Below, one piece after another: positions 9,085 to 17,658 of a stretch of 64,000 bases of DNA. Source of the DNA: Corynebacterium minutissimum (GTDB lineage Bacteria; Actinomycetota; Actinomycetes; Mycobacteriales; Mycobacteriaceae); contig NZ_LAYQ01000008.1 of the NCBI RefSeq assembly GCF_000988205.1, positions 62,001-126,000 of the forward strand. Reading direction: 5' to 3'. Both the position numbers and the translations under genes were made by a program. Position 1 is the stretch's first letter, and every line of letters begins with the position of its first letter. The notes under the pieces are model-generated. The model had not been told where the DNA came from and did not search any database. It saw only the letters and a program-made list of their open reading frames with translations.

Positions 9085-9613
9085 CCATGGCCAAGCCCGG
9101 TCTGGTGCCCCCGGCGCCAACGACTTCCGGTGCCGCCCCGGGACGGTGAATTGCCCGTCATCCTCATTCCCGGGACCGGGTCGTCGAACAGCTCATCGGT
9201 ACCGATGCCTCGAACCACGGGCCCCGGGCGCACAGCGCAGCCGATCGCTTTGACGTCCACCCCGAGATGCGCCACGGATACTCCCGAAACGCCGGCAAAC
9301 GAACGCGCTTGCCTGGGAACAGCAGATCTCCGGTTCCATGCTGCTGAATGAGCTGACCATCGGCGACATCACTCGACCGGGCGTGCGGTACACCTTCCTA
9401 GGCACGCGGCACGACAATGCCGTGCTCCCCCACTAAAACTCCTTCGTGCGGGAACCCGGCGTCACCAACATCACCGTCCAAGACGTGTGCCCCGCCCACC
9501 GCACCGAGCACTACGGCTTCAATTACGACCCTGTCGCCCAGGGCATCGTCGAGGACCCGCTGACCGGGACGGCGTGGCGGGACCACTGCACCGGTACCGG
9601 ACCGGAGCGATAG
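9085..9613 (+). pseudogene. Decayed secreted lipase (triacylglycerol lipase / LIP family)
   Basis: Recognisable lipase blocks appear in different frames: GANDFRCRPG (compare the GANDW-C-P entry motif of actinobacterial lipases), PVILIPGTGSSNS (oxyanion loop, normally VxLVHGT), then ITRPGVRYTFLGTRHDNAVLPH, an in-frame TAA at about 9436, and NITVQDVCPAHRTEHYG. The sequence ends with the TAG at 9611-9613. At least two frame changes and one stop codon separate the pieces, and the nucleophile region is not recognisable. No intact product is possible. The 5' limit is uncertain; the sequence back to about 8945 may belong to it. Confidence 0.7.
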
Positions 9614-9630
9614 TCCTCGACGGACGAGGA

Positions 9631-11364
9631 TCAGGCGCCCGGGGAACTCCCCGTCCGGCACGCCCACGACTCGGCATAGCGGCCGCCCTTCGCCAGCAAT
9701 TCATCGTGCGTGCCCCGTTCTGCGACCGTCCCGTCCTCCGAAAGCACGACGATGAGGTCGGCATCGCGGATGGTGTGCAGGCGATGGGCGACGACGATCA
9801 CGGTGCGATCGCCGCGCAACGCCTCAATCGTGCCGATGATCGCCCGCTCAGTGGCCGCATCCAGCGAGGACGTCGGCTCGTCGAGAAGTACCACCGGGGA
9901 ATCCTTCAGAAACGCCCGGGCGATGGCGACGCGCTGCCGCTCGCCTCCCGACAGCAGCGTCCCTTCCTCCCCCACCGGGGTATCCCACCCGGAAGGCAGC
10001 AGCTCCACGATGCGGTCCACCCCGGAACGCCGGGCGGCCTCGCGCAAGCGGTCCCCGTCACCGGGCCTGGAACCGAATCCGGGGTCGGCGAAGACCACGT
10101 TGTCCCGCACGGACGCGTCGAAAAGGAACGTCTCCTGGAACACCGGGGTCACCAGCGAGTTCACGCCGTCGGTGCCGATCCGAGGCAAGGGCACCCCGCC
10201 GATGAGGATCTCCCCCGAGTCCGGATCATGAAAACGCGACAGCAGCCGCATGACCGTCGTCTTGCCCGCCCCCGACGGTCCCACTACGGCAACCAGTGCT
10301 CCCTGAGGTGCACGGAAGCTGACGCCGTCGAGAACCTTCTTATCCCCGTACCCGAAGCTCACGTCGCGGAACTCCACGTCATGCCCGTCGGGCAGCTCCG
10401 GTGCGGCAGGTTCGGGAAGGGCGGGGATTGCCCGCAGGTCACGCAACGCAGCCAACGTGTTGCGGCCCGCACCGAACCCGCCGGACAACGCTCCCGCCGT
10501 GGTGATCGGTCCGGTGAACTGGACGAGCACGATGAGCATCGGCGCCAAATGCGTCGGCGCCATCCCACCCGTCGCGGCGACTGCCACGGCGACGATCACC
10601 GCCGCTGTGAACACCGCATGGACGACCGAACCCAACCGTCCGATGGCCGCCCCCTGCGTCGACGTCGCCTTCGCGAACGCATCGTGTTGGGCCCGGATCG
10701 CCTCATCCACCATCGCGTCCGCCGCCGAACCGTCGCCCGCGGCGCGAATCGCCTGCTGGCCGCGGGTGAACTCGATCAGCCTGCCGGAGACGGCAGCGAC
10801 GGCGTCAGCATGCGCTTCGTCCGACTCCCCGCCGACCCGGCCAATGGCCCGGTAGGCGAAGAAGAGCACCGGTGCCGACGCGACAAGAACCAAACCGACG
10901 CGCCAATCCACCGCCAGAATTCCGAAGGCGATGACGGTCGGCGTAACCACCGCGGCGATGACGGGCCGCAGGATCACGTGCGGCACGGACGCCGCGAACG
11001 CGATACCCGACGACGCCATCTCCGAAAAGCGGCCGGCCGTGGACTTGGTGACGTACCCGAGTGGCAATGTCAGCACGCGTTCGCCCAGGGAACGCAGCAG
11101 GGACGACAGCACCGCTGCGGAATTCGCTCTGCCGACCGTCCCCGCGGCGAGGGACAGCACCGCATGGGCGGCCGCGAGGCCGGCGATGACGCCGGTGAAA
11201 CGCCATGCCGTCGCATCATCTCCCTCGGCCAGAGCCGACAGCAGCGGCAGCAGCGCGACGAACGCCGCTCCCTGGGCCAGCGCGGCAAGCGTGGCCAACG
11301 CAATGAGCCACACCAGTGTCATTCTCGAGAGCCGATCCGTCATCGACCACAAGTCCCGAATCAT
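9631..11364 (-). CDS. YbtQ/IrtB-like ABC half-transporter (permease-ATPase)
   Basis: 577 residues: an N-terminal six-helix ABC type-I exporter-fold membrane domain (about 1-300) and a C-terminal nucleotide-binding domain with Walker A GPSGAGKTT (near 365), signature LSGGERQRVAIARAF and Walker B VVLLDEPTSSLD. Its start overlaps the stop of the preceding half-transporter (ATGA), and the two probably form a heterodimer. Pairs of this kind (YbtPQ, IrtAB) import ferric siderophores despite the exporter fold. The substrate is inferred from the operon: an iron box, an ECF importer and a methyltransferase share it. Last gene of the operon, 17 bases from the lipase remnant, which is on the other strand. 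Confidence 0.83.
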   Translation of the reverse strand: MIRDLWSMTDRLSRMTLVWLIALATLAALAQGAAFVALLPLLSALAEGDDATAWRFTGVIAGLAAAHAVLSLAAGTVGRANSAAVLSSLLRSLGERVLTLPLGYVTKSTAGRFSEMASSGIAFAASVPHVILRPVIAAVVTPTVIAFGILAVDWRVGLVLVASAPVLFFAYRAIGRVGGESDEAHADAVAAVSGRLIEFTRGQQAIRAAGDGSAADAMVDEAIRAQHDAFAKATSTQGAAIGRLGSVVHAVFTAAVIVAVAVAATGGMAPTHLAPMLIVLVQFTGPITTAGALSGGFGAGRNTLAALRDLRAIPALPEPAAPELPDGHDVEFRDVSFGYGDKKVLDGVSFRAPQGALVAVVGPSGAGKTTVMRLLSRFHDPDSGEILIGGVPLPRIGTDGVNSLVTPVFQETFLFDASVRDNVVFADPGFGSRPGDGDRLREAARRSGVDRIVELLPSGWDTPVGEEGTLLSGGERQRVAIARAFLKDSPVVLLDEPTSSLDAATERAIIGTIEALRGDRTVIVVAHRLHTIRDADLIVVLSEDGTVAERGTHDELLAKGGRYAESWACRTGSSPGA

Positions 11365-13139
11365 CGGTTCCCTGCCTTTTCATCGTCTGATTCAGTGCCC
11401 CGCGGAGCGGATGGTTCGTCGTCGAGCGCGAACGCGCGCCACAGATCCCGGTAGCGGCCACCGCGCGCAAGCAACTCGTCGTGGGTGCCCGCCTCCGCGA
11501 CCGCTCCCCCATCGAGAACGAGGATGCGGTCGGCGTTGCGGATCGTGCTCAATCTGTGCGCAATCACGATCACCGTCCGCGAACGAGCCAAACGCTCGAT
11601 TGCGGACTGAATGAGGGCCTCGGAAGCCGGATCCGCGTAAGCGGTTGCCTCGTCGAAGATGAGCACCGGCGCGTCCGTGACAATCGACCTCGCGATGGCC
11701 ACGCGCTGCGCCTCACCACCGGAAAAGGTCACGTCGACGTTGACCACCGAATCCAGGCCCTTCGGCAGCGCCGCGATGACCGTATCGAGGTTCGCGAGCT
11801 TCGCGGCCGCCATGATTTCGCCGTCGGTGGCGTCTCTCCTGGCCAGCCGGATGTTCTCCCGCAAGGGCAGCGTGAGCAACTGCGGATCCTGGAACACCAC
11901 CGACACCGAACGGTGCACGTCGCGCACGGCGATGTCGCGAAGATCGTCGCCGCCCAGCAGCACCGAGCCTTCGACAGGGTCGTGGAAACGCGCCAACAGC
12001 CGGGCGACGGTGGACTTTCCGGAACCGGAGGACCCCACCAGCGCCGTGAGGGTCCCCGGTTCGAACGTCGCGGACATCCCGTCGAGGACCCGCGGCCCAT
12101 CGGCGTAGGAGAAGACCAGGTTCCGGACCTCGAGCGCGCCTCCGCGCGCGGGCACCGGATCGGCGGGCTCGGCGATCGGCGGCGTGCTCAGCACCTCCGC
12201 GATGGACTTCAGGGCGGCGATCCCCGCGATGATGGGTTCGGAGTTCATGGCCACCCGCACGATCGCCGCGGAGAGTCCAAGGCTGAGAACCAGCCCGGCG
12301 ACGAGACCCTCCGGTATGCCGCCCGCGGCGTCCCTCAGAGCGAGGCCGGCCCCGCACACCACTGCGAGAACTGTGGTCGGGGACGTCACCACGTCGATGA
12401 GCCCGAGATAGATGTTCGACTGCCGGGACCAGGCGGACCACGCGCGGACGAACGACAACGCCGCGGCATCGTAGCGACCCGCGCCCTGGTTAGCACGCCC
12501 GAAGGACTTCATCACCGGGATACCGCGCACCAGCTCGATGACCGCGGCCGTCACTCCTTCGGAGGCTCGCTCGTAGTCGCGCTGAAGACCGGCTCCGCGC
12601 GAAATCATCACGCCCATCAGGGCGAAGGTGACCAGCACCGGGACGACCGCCACCACCGCGATCCGCCAATCCACCATGACGAGCGCGATGAGGGAAAGCA
12701 GGGGAACCAGCACCGCCACCACGGTCTCACCGACGGTGTGGCCCATGAGCTGGTGGACAGCCGCGACGTCCTTCTCAACCGACTCGATGATTCCCGACGA
12801 CCGCCGGGCATCCAGCCAGCCCAGGGGCAACTTCCGGATTTGGGCGACCAGTCGGCGCCGGAGGTGGAGCTGCAGGTCATTATCCGCCCGGTGCGAGAGC
12901 ATGCCGGCGGCGCCGTCCGCGGCCATGCGCACCGTTGCGGCGACGACGATGACAGCCACGGCCAACCACGTCCGATGCTCCGGGGCCTCCGGGTACGTCA
13001 TCGCGATGTCGATGATGCCGACCAGCGAAGCGACGGTAGCCACCGACGACAGGACGGATAACGCGACCACCGCACGCATCCGGGTCCGAATCGGGGCGAG
13101 CAGCGACCACGGGCCTACGGTCCCGTCCACGGCGCTCAC
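11361..13139 (-). CDS. YbtP/IrtA-like ABC half-transporter (permease-ATPase)
   Basis: Partner of the following ABC gene, 592 residues. The GTG at 13139 is taken as start because it overlaps the methyltransferase stop (GTGA), the pattern used throughout this operon; a longer frame would run far into that gene. Membrane domain about residues 1-310, Walker A GSSGSGKST near 370, signature FSGGEAQRVAIARS, Walker B VLIFDEATAYADPASE. DEATAxADPxSE rather than the usual DEATSALD is typical of siderophore-associated YbtP/IrtA proteins. No N-terminal siderophore-interacting (SIP) domain is present, unlike mycobacterial IrtA, so iron release must occur elsewhere. Confidence 0.83.
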   Translation of the reverse strand: MSAVDGTVGPWSLLAPIRTRMRAVVALSVLSSVATVASLVGIIDIAMTYPEAPEHRTWLAVAVIVVAATVRMAADGAAGMLSHRADNDLQLHLRRRLVAQIRKLPLGWLDARRSSGIIESVEKDVAAVHQLMGHTVGETVVAVLVPLLSLIALVMVDWRIAVVAVVPVLVTFALMGVMISRGAGLQRDYERASEGVTAAVIELVRGIPVMKSFGRANQGAGRYDAAALSFVRAWSAWSRQSNIYLGLIDVVTSPTTVLAVVCGAGLALRDAAGGIPEGLVAGLVLSLGLSAAIVRVAMNSEPIIAGIAALKSIAEVLSTPPIAEPADPVPARGGALEVRNLVFSYADGPRVLDGMSATFEPGTLTALVGSSGSGKSTVARLLARFHDPVEGSVLLGGDDLRDIAVRDVHRSVSVVFQDPQLLTLPLRENIRLARRDATDGEIMAAAKLANLDTVIAALPKGLDSVVNVDVTFSGGEAQRVAIARSIVTDAPVLIFDEATAYADPASEALIQSAIERLARSRTVIVIAHRLSTIRNADRILVLDGGAVAEAGTHDELLARGGRYRDLWRAFALDDEPSAPRGTESDDEKAGNR

Positions 13140-13816
13140 TTGCCCGCCTCCCCGATCGCGCTTTTCTTCGTGAGAGTGCAGAAGTACACCATGCCGGCGT
13201 GTGAGGCTCCGCCCAGCTTCAGCCCGTTGGCTTCGGCGAGGTCCTCGACCTCGCTGCCCCGGAACACCCGGTGGCCCATCTTCGCAACGACGGCCATGTC
13301 CACATGCTCGTTCACGTCGGGATCCTCGACGAACGTCTGCACGTAAGCGATGCCTCCATCGGCGAGCAGCCCGGCGACCCTGCCGAGCGCGGCTCCCGCA
13401 TCCTTCATTTGGTGGAGCGCGCCACACACCCAGATTTCACAGGCCCCGCCGGGCTCTCCCGCGAGCGGCGTGAGGATGTCGGCAACGTGGAATTCCGTCC
13501 GGGCCCCAAGCCCGTCGGCGGCGGCGCGTTCGCGGGCGATGCGGATCGCATTGGGCGACAGGTCGTAGCCGACGATGTTCGCCCTGCGATAGCGAGACTC
13601 AGCGGCGAGCGTGCGGGCGAGCCACCCGGTTCCGCAACCGAGGTCGAGGACCCGGGCCGGCGCATCCGGCCCGGGATTCAGCGCACGGAGCTTCCGGTAC
13701 ACGGCGGCGTCCATCGGTTCGCGCGCATAGCGGCTGAGGAACCTCGGCTGGACCTTGTCCTCGTAGGCCGCGAGGAGCCTGCGGTTGTTCTGGACGATCT
13801 GGGCAATCGACTTCAT
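13136..13816 (-). CDS. Class I SAM-dependent methyltransferase
   Basis: 226 residues with the Rossmann SAM-binding motif I VLDLGCGTGWLARTL (about residues 56-70), an acidic motif II YDLSPNAIRIA and a later ALHQMKDAGAAL block typical of small-molecule methyltransferases (Methyltransf_11/25). It sits between ABC-2 exporter genes and the YbtPQ-like pair; methyltransferases commonly tailor metallophores or thiazoline peptides. Its own substrate cannot be read from sequence. The start at 13816 is 73 bases after the upstream permease stop and its stop overlaps the next gene's start. Confidence 0.78.
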   Translation of the reverse strand: MKSIAQIVQNNRRLLAAYEDKVQPRFLSRYAREPMDAAVYRKLRALNPGPDAPARVLDLGCGTGWLARTLAAESRYRRANIVGYDLSPNAIRIARERAAADGLGARTEFHVADILTPLAGEPGGACEIWVCGALHQMKDAGAALGRVAGLLADGGIAYVQTFVEDPDVNEHVDMAVVAKMGHRVFRGSEVEDLAEANGLKLGGASHAGMVYFCTLTKKSAIGEAGK

Positions 13817-13889
13817 CTGGTTCTGTCTCCGGGTGTGTGGGCCGCATCCACGCGGCGGTTTCGGGTTAGATGCTCGGATTCGCGGGCCG

Positions 13890-14627
13890 TCATGCAGACT
13901 CCCCCGGCCTCGTTTTCACGGCGATGCCCCACGCCGCGAGCACGGCGATGCCTAAGAACCAGGCCGCGCAGACCACCAGACCCGCAGCTCCGGTGCCGTT
14001 GACGGCCTCGCCGGCCGCGGATACGGGGGTGTGCCCGGCGATTCCGCGCAGGAGGGGACGGAAGTGGTCGGCGGGCATGAGCACCGTGTTGACGAACATC
14101 GCAACGATGATTAACGGGATGAGGGCCACGGAACCCTGGGGGCTGGTGATGGAGAACGCGATGTACGTGCCGGTGCATGCGGCCGCCGCGGCAACCATCG
14201 CGCCGGTCACCGCGATCCTCCACCACCAGGACACCTCCGGTGGGCCGTCGGAAAGCAAGGCGGCCACCGCCGCGACGACGGCCGTCATCGCCATGATCTG
14301 GATGAACTCGGCAATGATCCGTGCGGCCGGCACGGCCGCGTACGGCGCCGGCATGGTGATCAACCGCTCGTGGAAGCCATTGCTGCGTTCAACGAACACG
14401 GTGGATGATCCCGTGATGGCCAGGATGAACGCCCACGCCGTCACGACCAGGATGACCGCGTTCCGGAGTTCGAACTCTCCGGTGAGCTGCCTGACCAGGC
14501 CACCGAACATGCGGTTGACGATGAACAGGTACACGAGCGGAGCAATGAACGTCATGAACCAGAAGTCGGGGCGCCGCAGCCAAATGTGGGCGATGCGCCG
14601 CAGATGCACGAAGATGGCGCCAATCAT
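13890..14627 (-). CDS. ABC-2 type transporter permease, second subunit
   Basis: 245 residues with about six TM helices and the ABC-2/DrrB layout (FWFMTFIAPLVYLFIVNRMFGG near the start, a long central loop, and an ERSNGFHERL coupling segment). The start at 14627 overlaps the upstream permease stop as ATGA. Two permeases plus one ATPase form a daunorubicin-resistance-like exporter, which in a metallophore operon would plausibly export the product or a lipid-like precursor. Confidence 0.8.
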   Translation of the reverse strand: MIGAIFVHLRRIAHIWLRRPDFWFMTFIAPLVYLFIVNRMFGGLVRQLTGEFELRNAVILVVTAWAFILAITGSSTVFVERSNGFHERLITMPAPYAAVPAARIIAEFIQIMAMTAVVAAVAALLSDGPPEVSWWWRIAVTGAMVAAAAACTGTYIAFSITSPQGSVALIPLIIVAMFVNTVLMPADHFRPLLRGIAGHTPVSAAGEAVNGTGAAGLVVCAAWFLGIAVLAAWGIAVKTRPGESA

Positions 14628-15376
14628 GATTCGCTCCTCGAGGTGAACCGGCGGATGAACAGGACGATTCCGGCGACCGCCGCGACACCGAGCCACAGGG
14701 CGGCCTCTTCCCCGGCGCGATCCGGGAAGGCGTCCGGGGACGCCGCCCTAATCACCTCGATCACCGGCGAAAAAGGCATGTGGCGCACGACGTCGCGAAG
14801 GGAGCCGTCCAAAGCGGTCGCCGGAATGAACGCGGTGGAGAACATGAGCAGCAGCATTTCCAGCGCCTGGATCGATGAGGCCGTCGACACCGGGGCGGGC
14901 ACCATCAGGATCACCCCGTCCGTGACCAGGGACAGGACCGCCGCGGCGAGCAGCGACCACAGGACAGTCCACGCGACTTCACCGACAGCCATGTCGAGGC
15001 CGCAGGCCCACGCGACGACCAGCAGCGCCGCGATCGACGCGGACATCCGCAGCACATCGGTGACGAGCCTGCCGGCGACATAGCCGCCTGTGGCCCCGGG
15101 CAACACGCGCACGCGGTCAACGAGCCCGGATTCGACGTCCTGTCCCACCGCCATCGCCGACGCCGCGGCGGTGAACATCGCCGCCTGGAACAGGCAGCCG
15201 CCGAGCACGAAACGCAGGTACCCGAAGCCGGATTGCTCCGCCGAGTACCCGAACACCGCGTACAGGCACAGCAGGAAGAGGGGCGGAACCACGAACATGG
15301 AGATCAGCGACGCGGTGTTGCGTCGCAACAGCAGCAGATCCCGACGGAGAAACGCCGCGACCGACGTCGCACTCAT
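14624..15376 (-). CDS. ABC-2 type transporter permease, first subunit
   Basis: 250 residues. The ATG at 15376 (MSATSVAAFLRRD) overlaps the ATPase stop (ATGA); longer in-frame extensions only read through the ATPase gene. Six hydrophobic segments and the DrrB-like VGQDVESGLVDRVRVLP loop, the usual coupling helix of ABC-2 permeases, are visible. It pairs with the next permease, the products having similar size and topology. Confidence 0.8.
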   Translation of the reverse strand: MSATSVAAFLRRDLLLLRRNTASLISMFVVPPLFLLCLYAVFGYSAEQSGFGYLRFVLGGCLFQAAMFTAAASAMAVGQDVESGLVDRVRVLPGATGGYVAGRLVTDVLRMSASIAALLVVAWACGLDMAVGEVAWTVLWSLLAAAVLSLVTDGVILMVPAPVSTASSIQALEMLLLMFSTAFIPATALDGSLRDVVRHMPFSPVIEVIRAASPDAFPDRAGEEAALWLGVAAVAGIVLFIRRFTSRSES

Positions 15377-16416
15377 CGCGCCGCACCCCCTGTGTTCATC
15401 GATATGAACACCTCGTTGAGGGTGGGCGGCGACACGCTCAGCGAATCCGGCAACGCTTCCGAGGCCTCCATCGCCTGCGCCACCGCCTCGAGGACCCGCG
15501 GTCCGGGGTCGACGTCGAGGGACACCGACTTCCCCGCGACGCGGGCGCCGTCCAGGCACGTTCCCCCGAGGCAGCGGGCGAACGCCTCCGCCTCGGCGGC
15601 GGTGGCGAAGGACACGCGGAGCACGTGCGACCCGAAGGCGCGGCGCAATTCCTCCGGCGTTCCGCTGGCGACGATGCGGCGATCCTTGAGCAGATGGACG
15701 TGGTCTGCCAGCGCCTCCGCCTCTTCCAGGTACTGGGTGGTCAGCACCAGGGTCATTCCGTCGTCCCGCAGTTGCCGGATGAAGCCCCACAGCTCTTCGC
15801 GGCTGACCGGGTCCAGCCCCGTCGTGGGTTCGTCGAGGAACAGCAGCCTGGGCACGACGCACAGCGACGCGGCGATGTCGAGGCGGCGCCGCATGCCACC
15901 CGAATAGGCCGACGCCAGCGTCGAGGCACTGTCTGCGAGCGAGAATTGCGCGAGCAGTTCCGTCGCGCGGGCGGCCGCGGCGGCGCGGTCGAGTCCGCGC
16001 AGCCGCCCGAAGAACTCCAGGTTCTCCCGGCCGGTGAGGTTCTCGTCGATCGCCGCGAATTGGCCGGTGGTGGCAATGTCAGCGCGCACGCCCGCCGGGT
16101 CCTCTTTCACGTCGCGCGAGAAGATGCTCACCTCGCCGGAGTCGGCGGTGATGAGCGTCGACAGGATTCGGATGAGGGTGGTCTTGCCTGCACCGTTGTG
16201 GCCGAGGAATGACACGATCGCCCCGGTGGGCACGGTGAAACTCACGCCGTCGAGCACATGCTTGCGCATCCGGGCACCGCGCTTTCCCTTGCGCCCGCCG
16301 TCCGGCGGGGCACCTGCCCCGCCTTCGGGCGGGGTGCCCGCTTTGCCCGCAATCGGGTAGCTCTTCGTGAGGTCGCGGACGACGATCGCCGCACCTCGTT
16401 CAGCTTGATCCGTCAT
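15373..16416 (-). CDS. DrrA-like ABC transporter ATPase
   Basis: 347 residues. Walker A GHNGAGKTTLIRIL (near 73-86), a Q-loop region around TTGQFAAIDENLTGRENL, signature YSGGMRRRLDIAASL, Walker B LLFLDEPTTGLDP and a C-terminal regulatory extension typical of DrrA/ABC-2 exporter ATPases. An insertion at residues 24-48 is a low-complexity Gly/Pro/Lys/Arg linker (TPPEGGAGAPPDGG) absent from most relatives. Start and stop both overlap neighbours by 4 bases. Confidence 0.85.
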   Translation of the reverse strand: MTDQAERGAAIVVRDLTKSYPIAGKAGTPPEGGAGAPPDGGRKGKRGARMRKHVLDGVSFTVPTGAIVSFLGHNGAGKTTLIRILSTLITADSGEVSIFSRDVKEDPAGVRADIATTGQFAAIDENLTGRENLEFFGRLRGLDRAAAAARATELLAQFSLADSASTLASAYSGGMRRRLDIAASLCVVPRLLFLDEPTTGLDPVSREELWGFIRQLRDDGMTLVLTTQYLEEAEALADHVHLLKDRRIVASGTPEELRRAFGSHVLRVSFATAAEAEAFARCLGGTCLDGARVAGKSVSLDVDPGPRVLEAVAQAMEASEALPDSLSVSPPTLNEVFISMNTGGAAR

Positions 16417-17492
16417 CGTTTCCCCTTTTCTTTGGTATCGCAGTGGGCCGCTGTCGGCAGCGGCCCCGTGGTCGGGTTGTCATGTGGCACCTCGATATGG
16501 ATGCCCGCATCGCGGGCGAAGGCGAGGACCGGTTCGAGGAGCCGGGGGTGGCCGACGAGATCCCGGCACCCCGGCGCGACCGGCTTCCCCGCGACCGCCA
16601 CAACGGTGGCGGCAGCAATCGCCGCGGTCATTTTGTAGGAACCCGGGCCGGTCGCCCGGACGACGGTCGTCTCGGCCGCCGGCCCCGCATCGCCCGCGCC
16701 GGCAGAGGACAGTGCGACGACCAGCTCGGCGGGTTGCGGAGTGCCCTTCGCCCGCGCCTTCCGCGATGTCACGGCCGCCCCGAGACGGGCGAGCAGACCG
16801 GAGACAACGGGCATCGAGTACAGTCTCGACGTGCGGATTTTCTCCACCGACTCATCGGGGAGGGCATCGAAGGCGACGTGGTAGGAATATCCGAGGATCG
16901 AGGGGCACACCCCGCGTACGACGTCGATGTCCGGGCATTCGTAGCCGATTCCGCTTTGCGACGACACCAGGTTGCGCCGCACTTCGACGATGGCGCCGCC
17001 GAGCATCGCGCGGTATCCGCCGCGAATGGTCCGGAACATCGACTCGACCGACGCGGCCCCGGATTCCTGGTCGGCGCCAATTCGCAGATCGACCCGCACA
17101 TCGCGGACCTCTTCGACCCCCGCAGCGCAGGCCCCGAGCATCAACAGGGCCGTCGACAAGCCCGGGCACAGGCCGAACCCGGTGAGCACGGGAACCCCCT
17201 CCCGCCGAGCATCCCCGTCGAGGGCCATGATTGCGCGGCGGGCGTCGATCGAATCGTTGACGTCGATGTACCCGGTGCCTGAGTCGATGCAAGCACGGGC
17301 GAGTGAGTCTGCATGCACCTCGAACGGGCCGATGCCGGCTTCAGCCAACCGAGTCGCAGCCGCCACCGCCTCCGCATGGACCCGGCCGTACGGGACGAGG
17401 ACGTCCCGCCGATTCTCGACGAAGGTGATCCCCTTCTTCGTCTCATCGGCCTTGTCCCGAAGCACGTCGCTGATGGTCCGGATCGTGTTCAC
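16413..17492 (-). CDS. Fusion: AMP-ligase N-terminus joined to saccharopine-dehydrogenase-like C-terminal region
   Basis: 359 residues from a GTG at 17492 (AGAGG upstream). Residues 1 to about 52 (TISDVLRDKADETKKGITF, then PYGRVHAEAVAAATRLAEAG) read like the first 50 residues of an adenylate-forming ligase that starts a nonribosomal-peptide or polyketide line (DVLRxxA...KGITF...YxELxxxA). From about residue 53 (GPFEVHADSLARACIDSGTGYIDVND, then GVPVLTGFGLCPGLS) it matches the second half of saccharopine-dehydrogenase-like reductases. The N-terminal GxGxxG dinucleotide-binding region is missing, so dehydrogenase activity is unlikely. The simplest explanation is an in-frame deletion joining two formerly separate genes. 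Family recognition is by eye and should be tested. Confidence 0.65.
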   Translation of the reverse strand: MNTIRTISDVLRDKADETKKGITFVENRRDVLVPYGRVHAEAVAAATRLAEAGIGPFEVHADSLARACIDSGTGYIDVNDSIDARRAIMALDGDARREGVPVLTGFGLCPGLSTALLMLGACAAGVEEVRDVRVDLRIGADQESGAASVESMFRTIRGGYRAMLGGAIVEVRRNLVSSQSGIGYECPDIDVVRGVCPSILGYSYHVAFDALPDESVEKIRTSRLYSMPVVSGLLARLGAAVTSRKARAKGTPQPAELVVALSSAGAGDAGPAAETTVVRATGPGSYKMTAAIAAATVVAVAGKPVAPGCRDLVGHPRLLEPVLAFARDAGIHIEVPHDNPTTGPLPTAAHCDTKEKGKR

Positions 17493-17658
17493 TGGTACCT
17501 CTTTCGGTTGCCGGCGCCATGCCGGTGCCGGGCGGACCGGGCCCGCATGGCGCGACCCGGAGGATGTGTCTGAAGGGTTGAAGCAACTGGGTGGGGCGCG
17601 TCTCCGTACAGGCTCGGAAACGCTCGCGGGCTCGGGGCCCGCCGGTTCCGGGTGCCCG
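17493..17658. other. 166-bp gap inside the island operon
   Basis: The only sizeable break in an operon whose other genes mostly overlap. It is G+C-rich with no clear terminator and no second DtxR box; it holds only the ribosome site for the fusion gene at its 17493 end. Confidence 0.5.

Noticed and set aside
9487..13061. Long plus-strand frames across the two ABC genes
   Set aside because: Rich in Arg, His and Gln without hydrophobic structure; shadows of the minus-strand ABC transporters.
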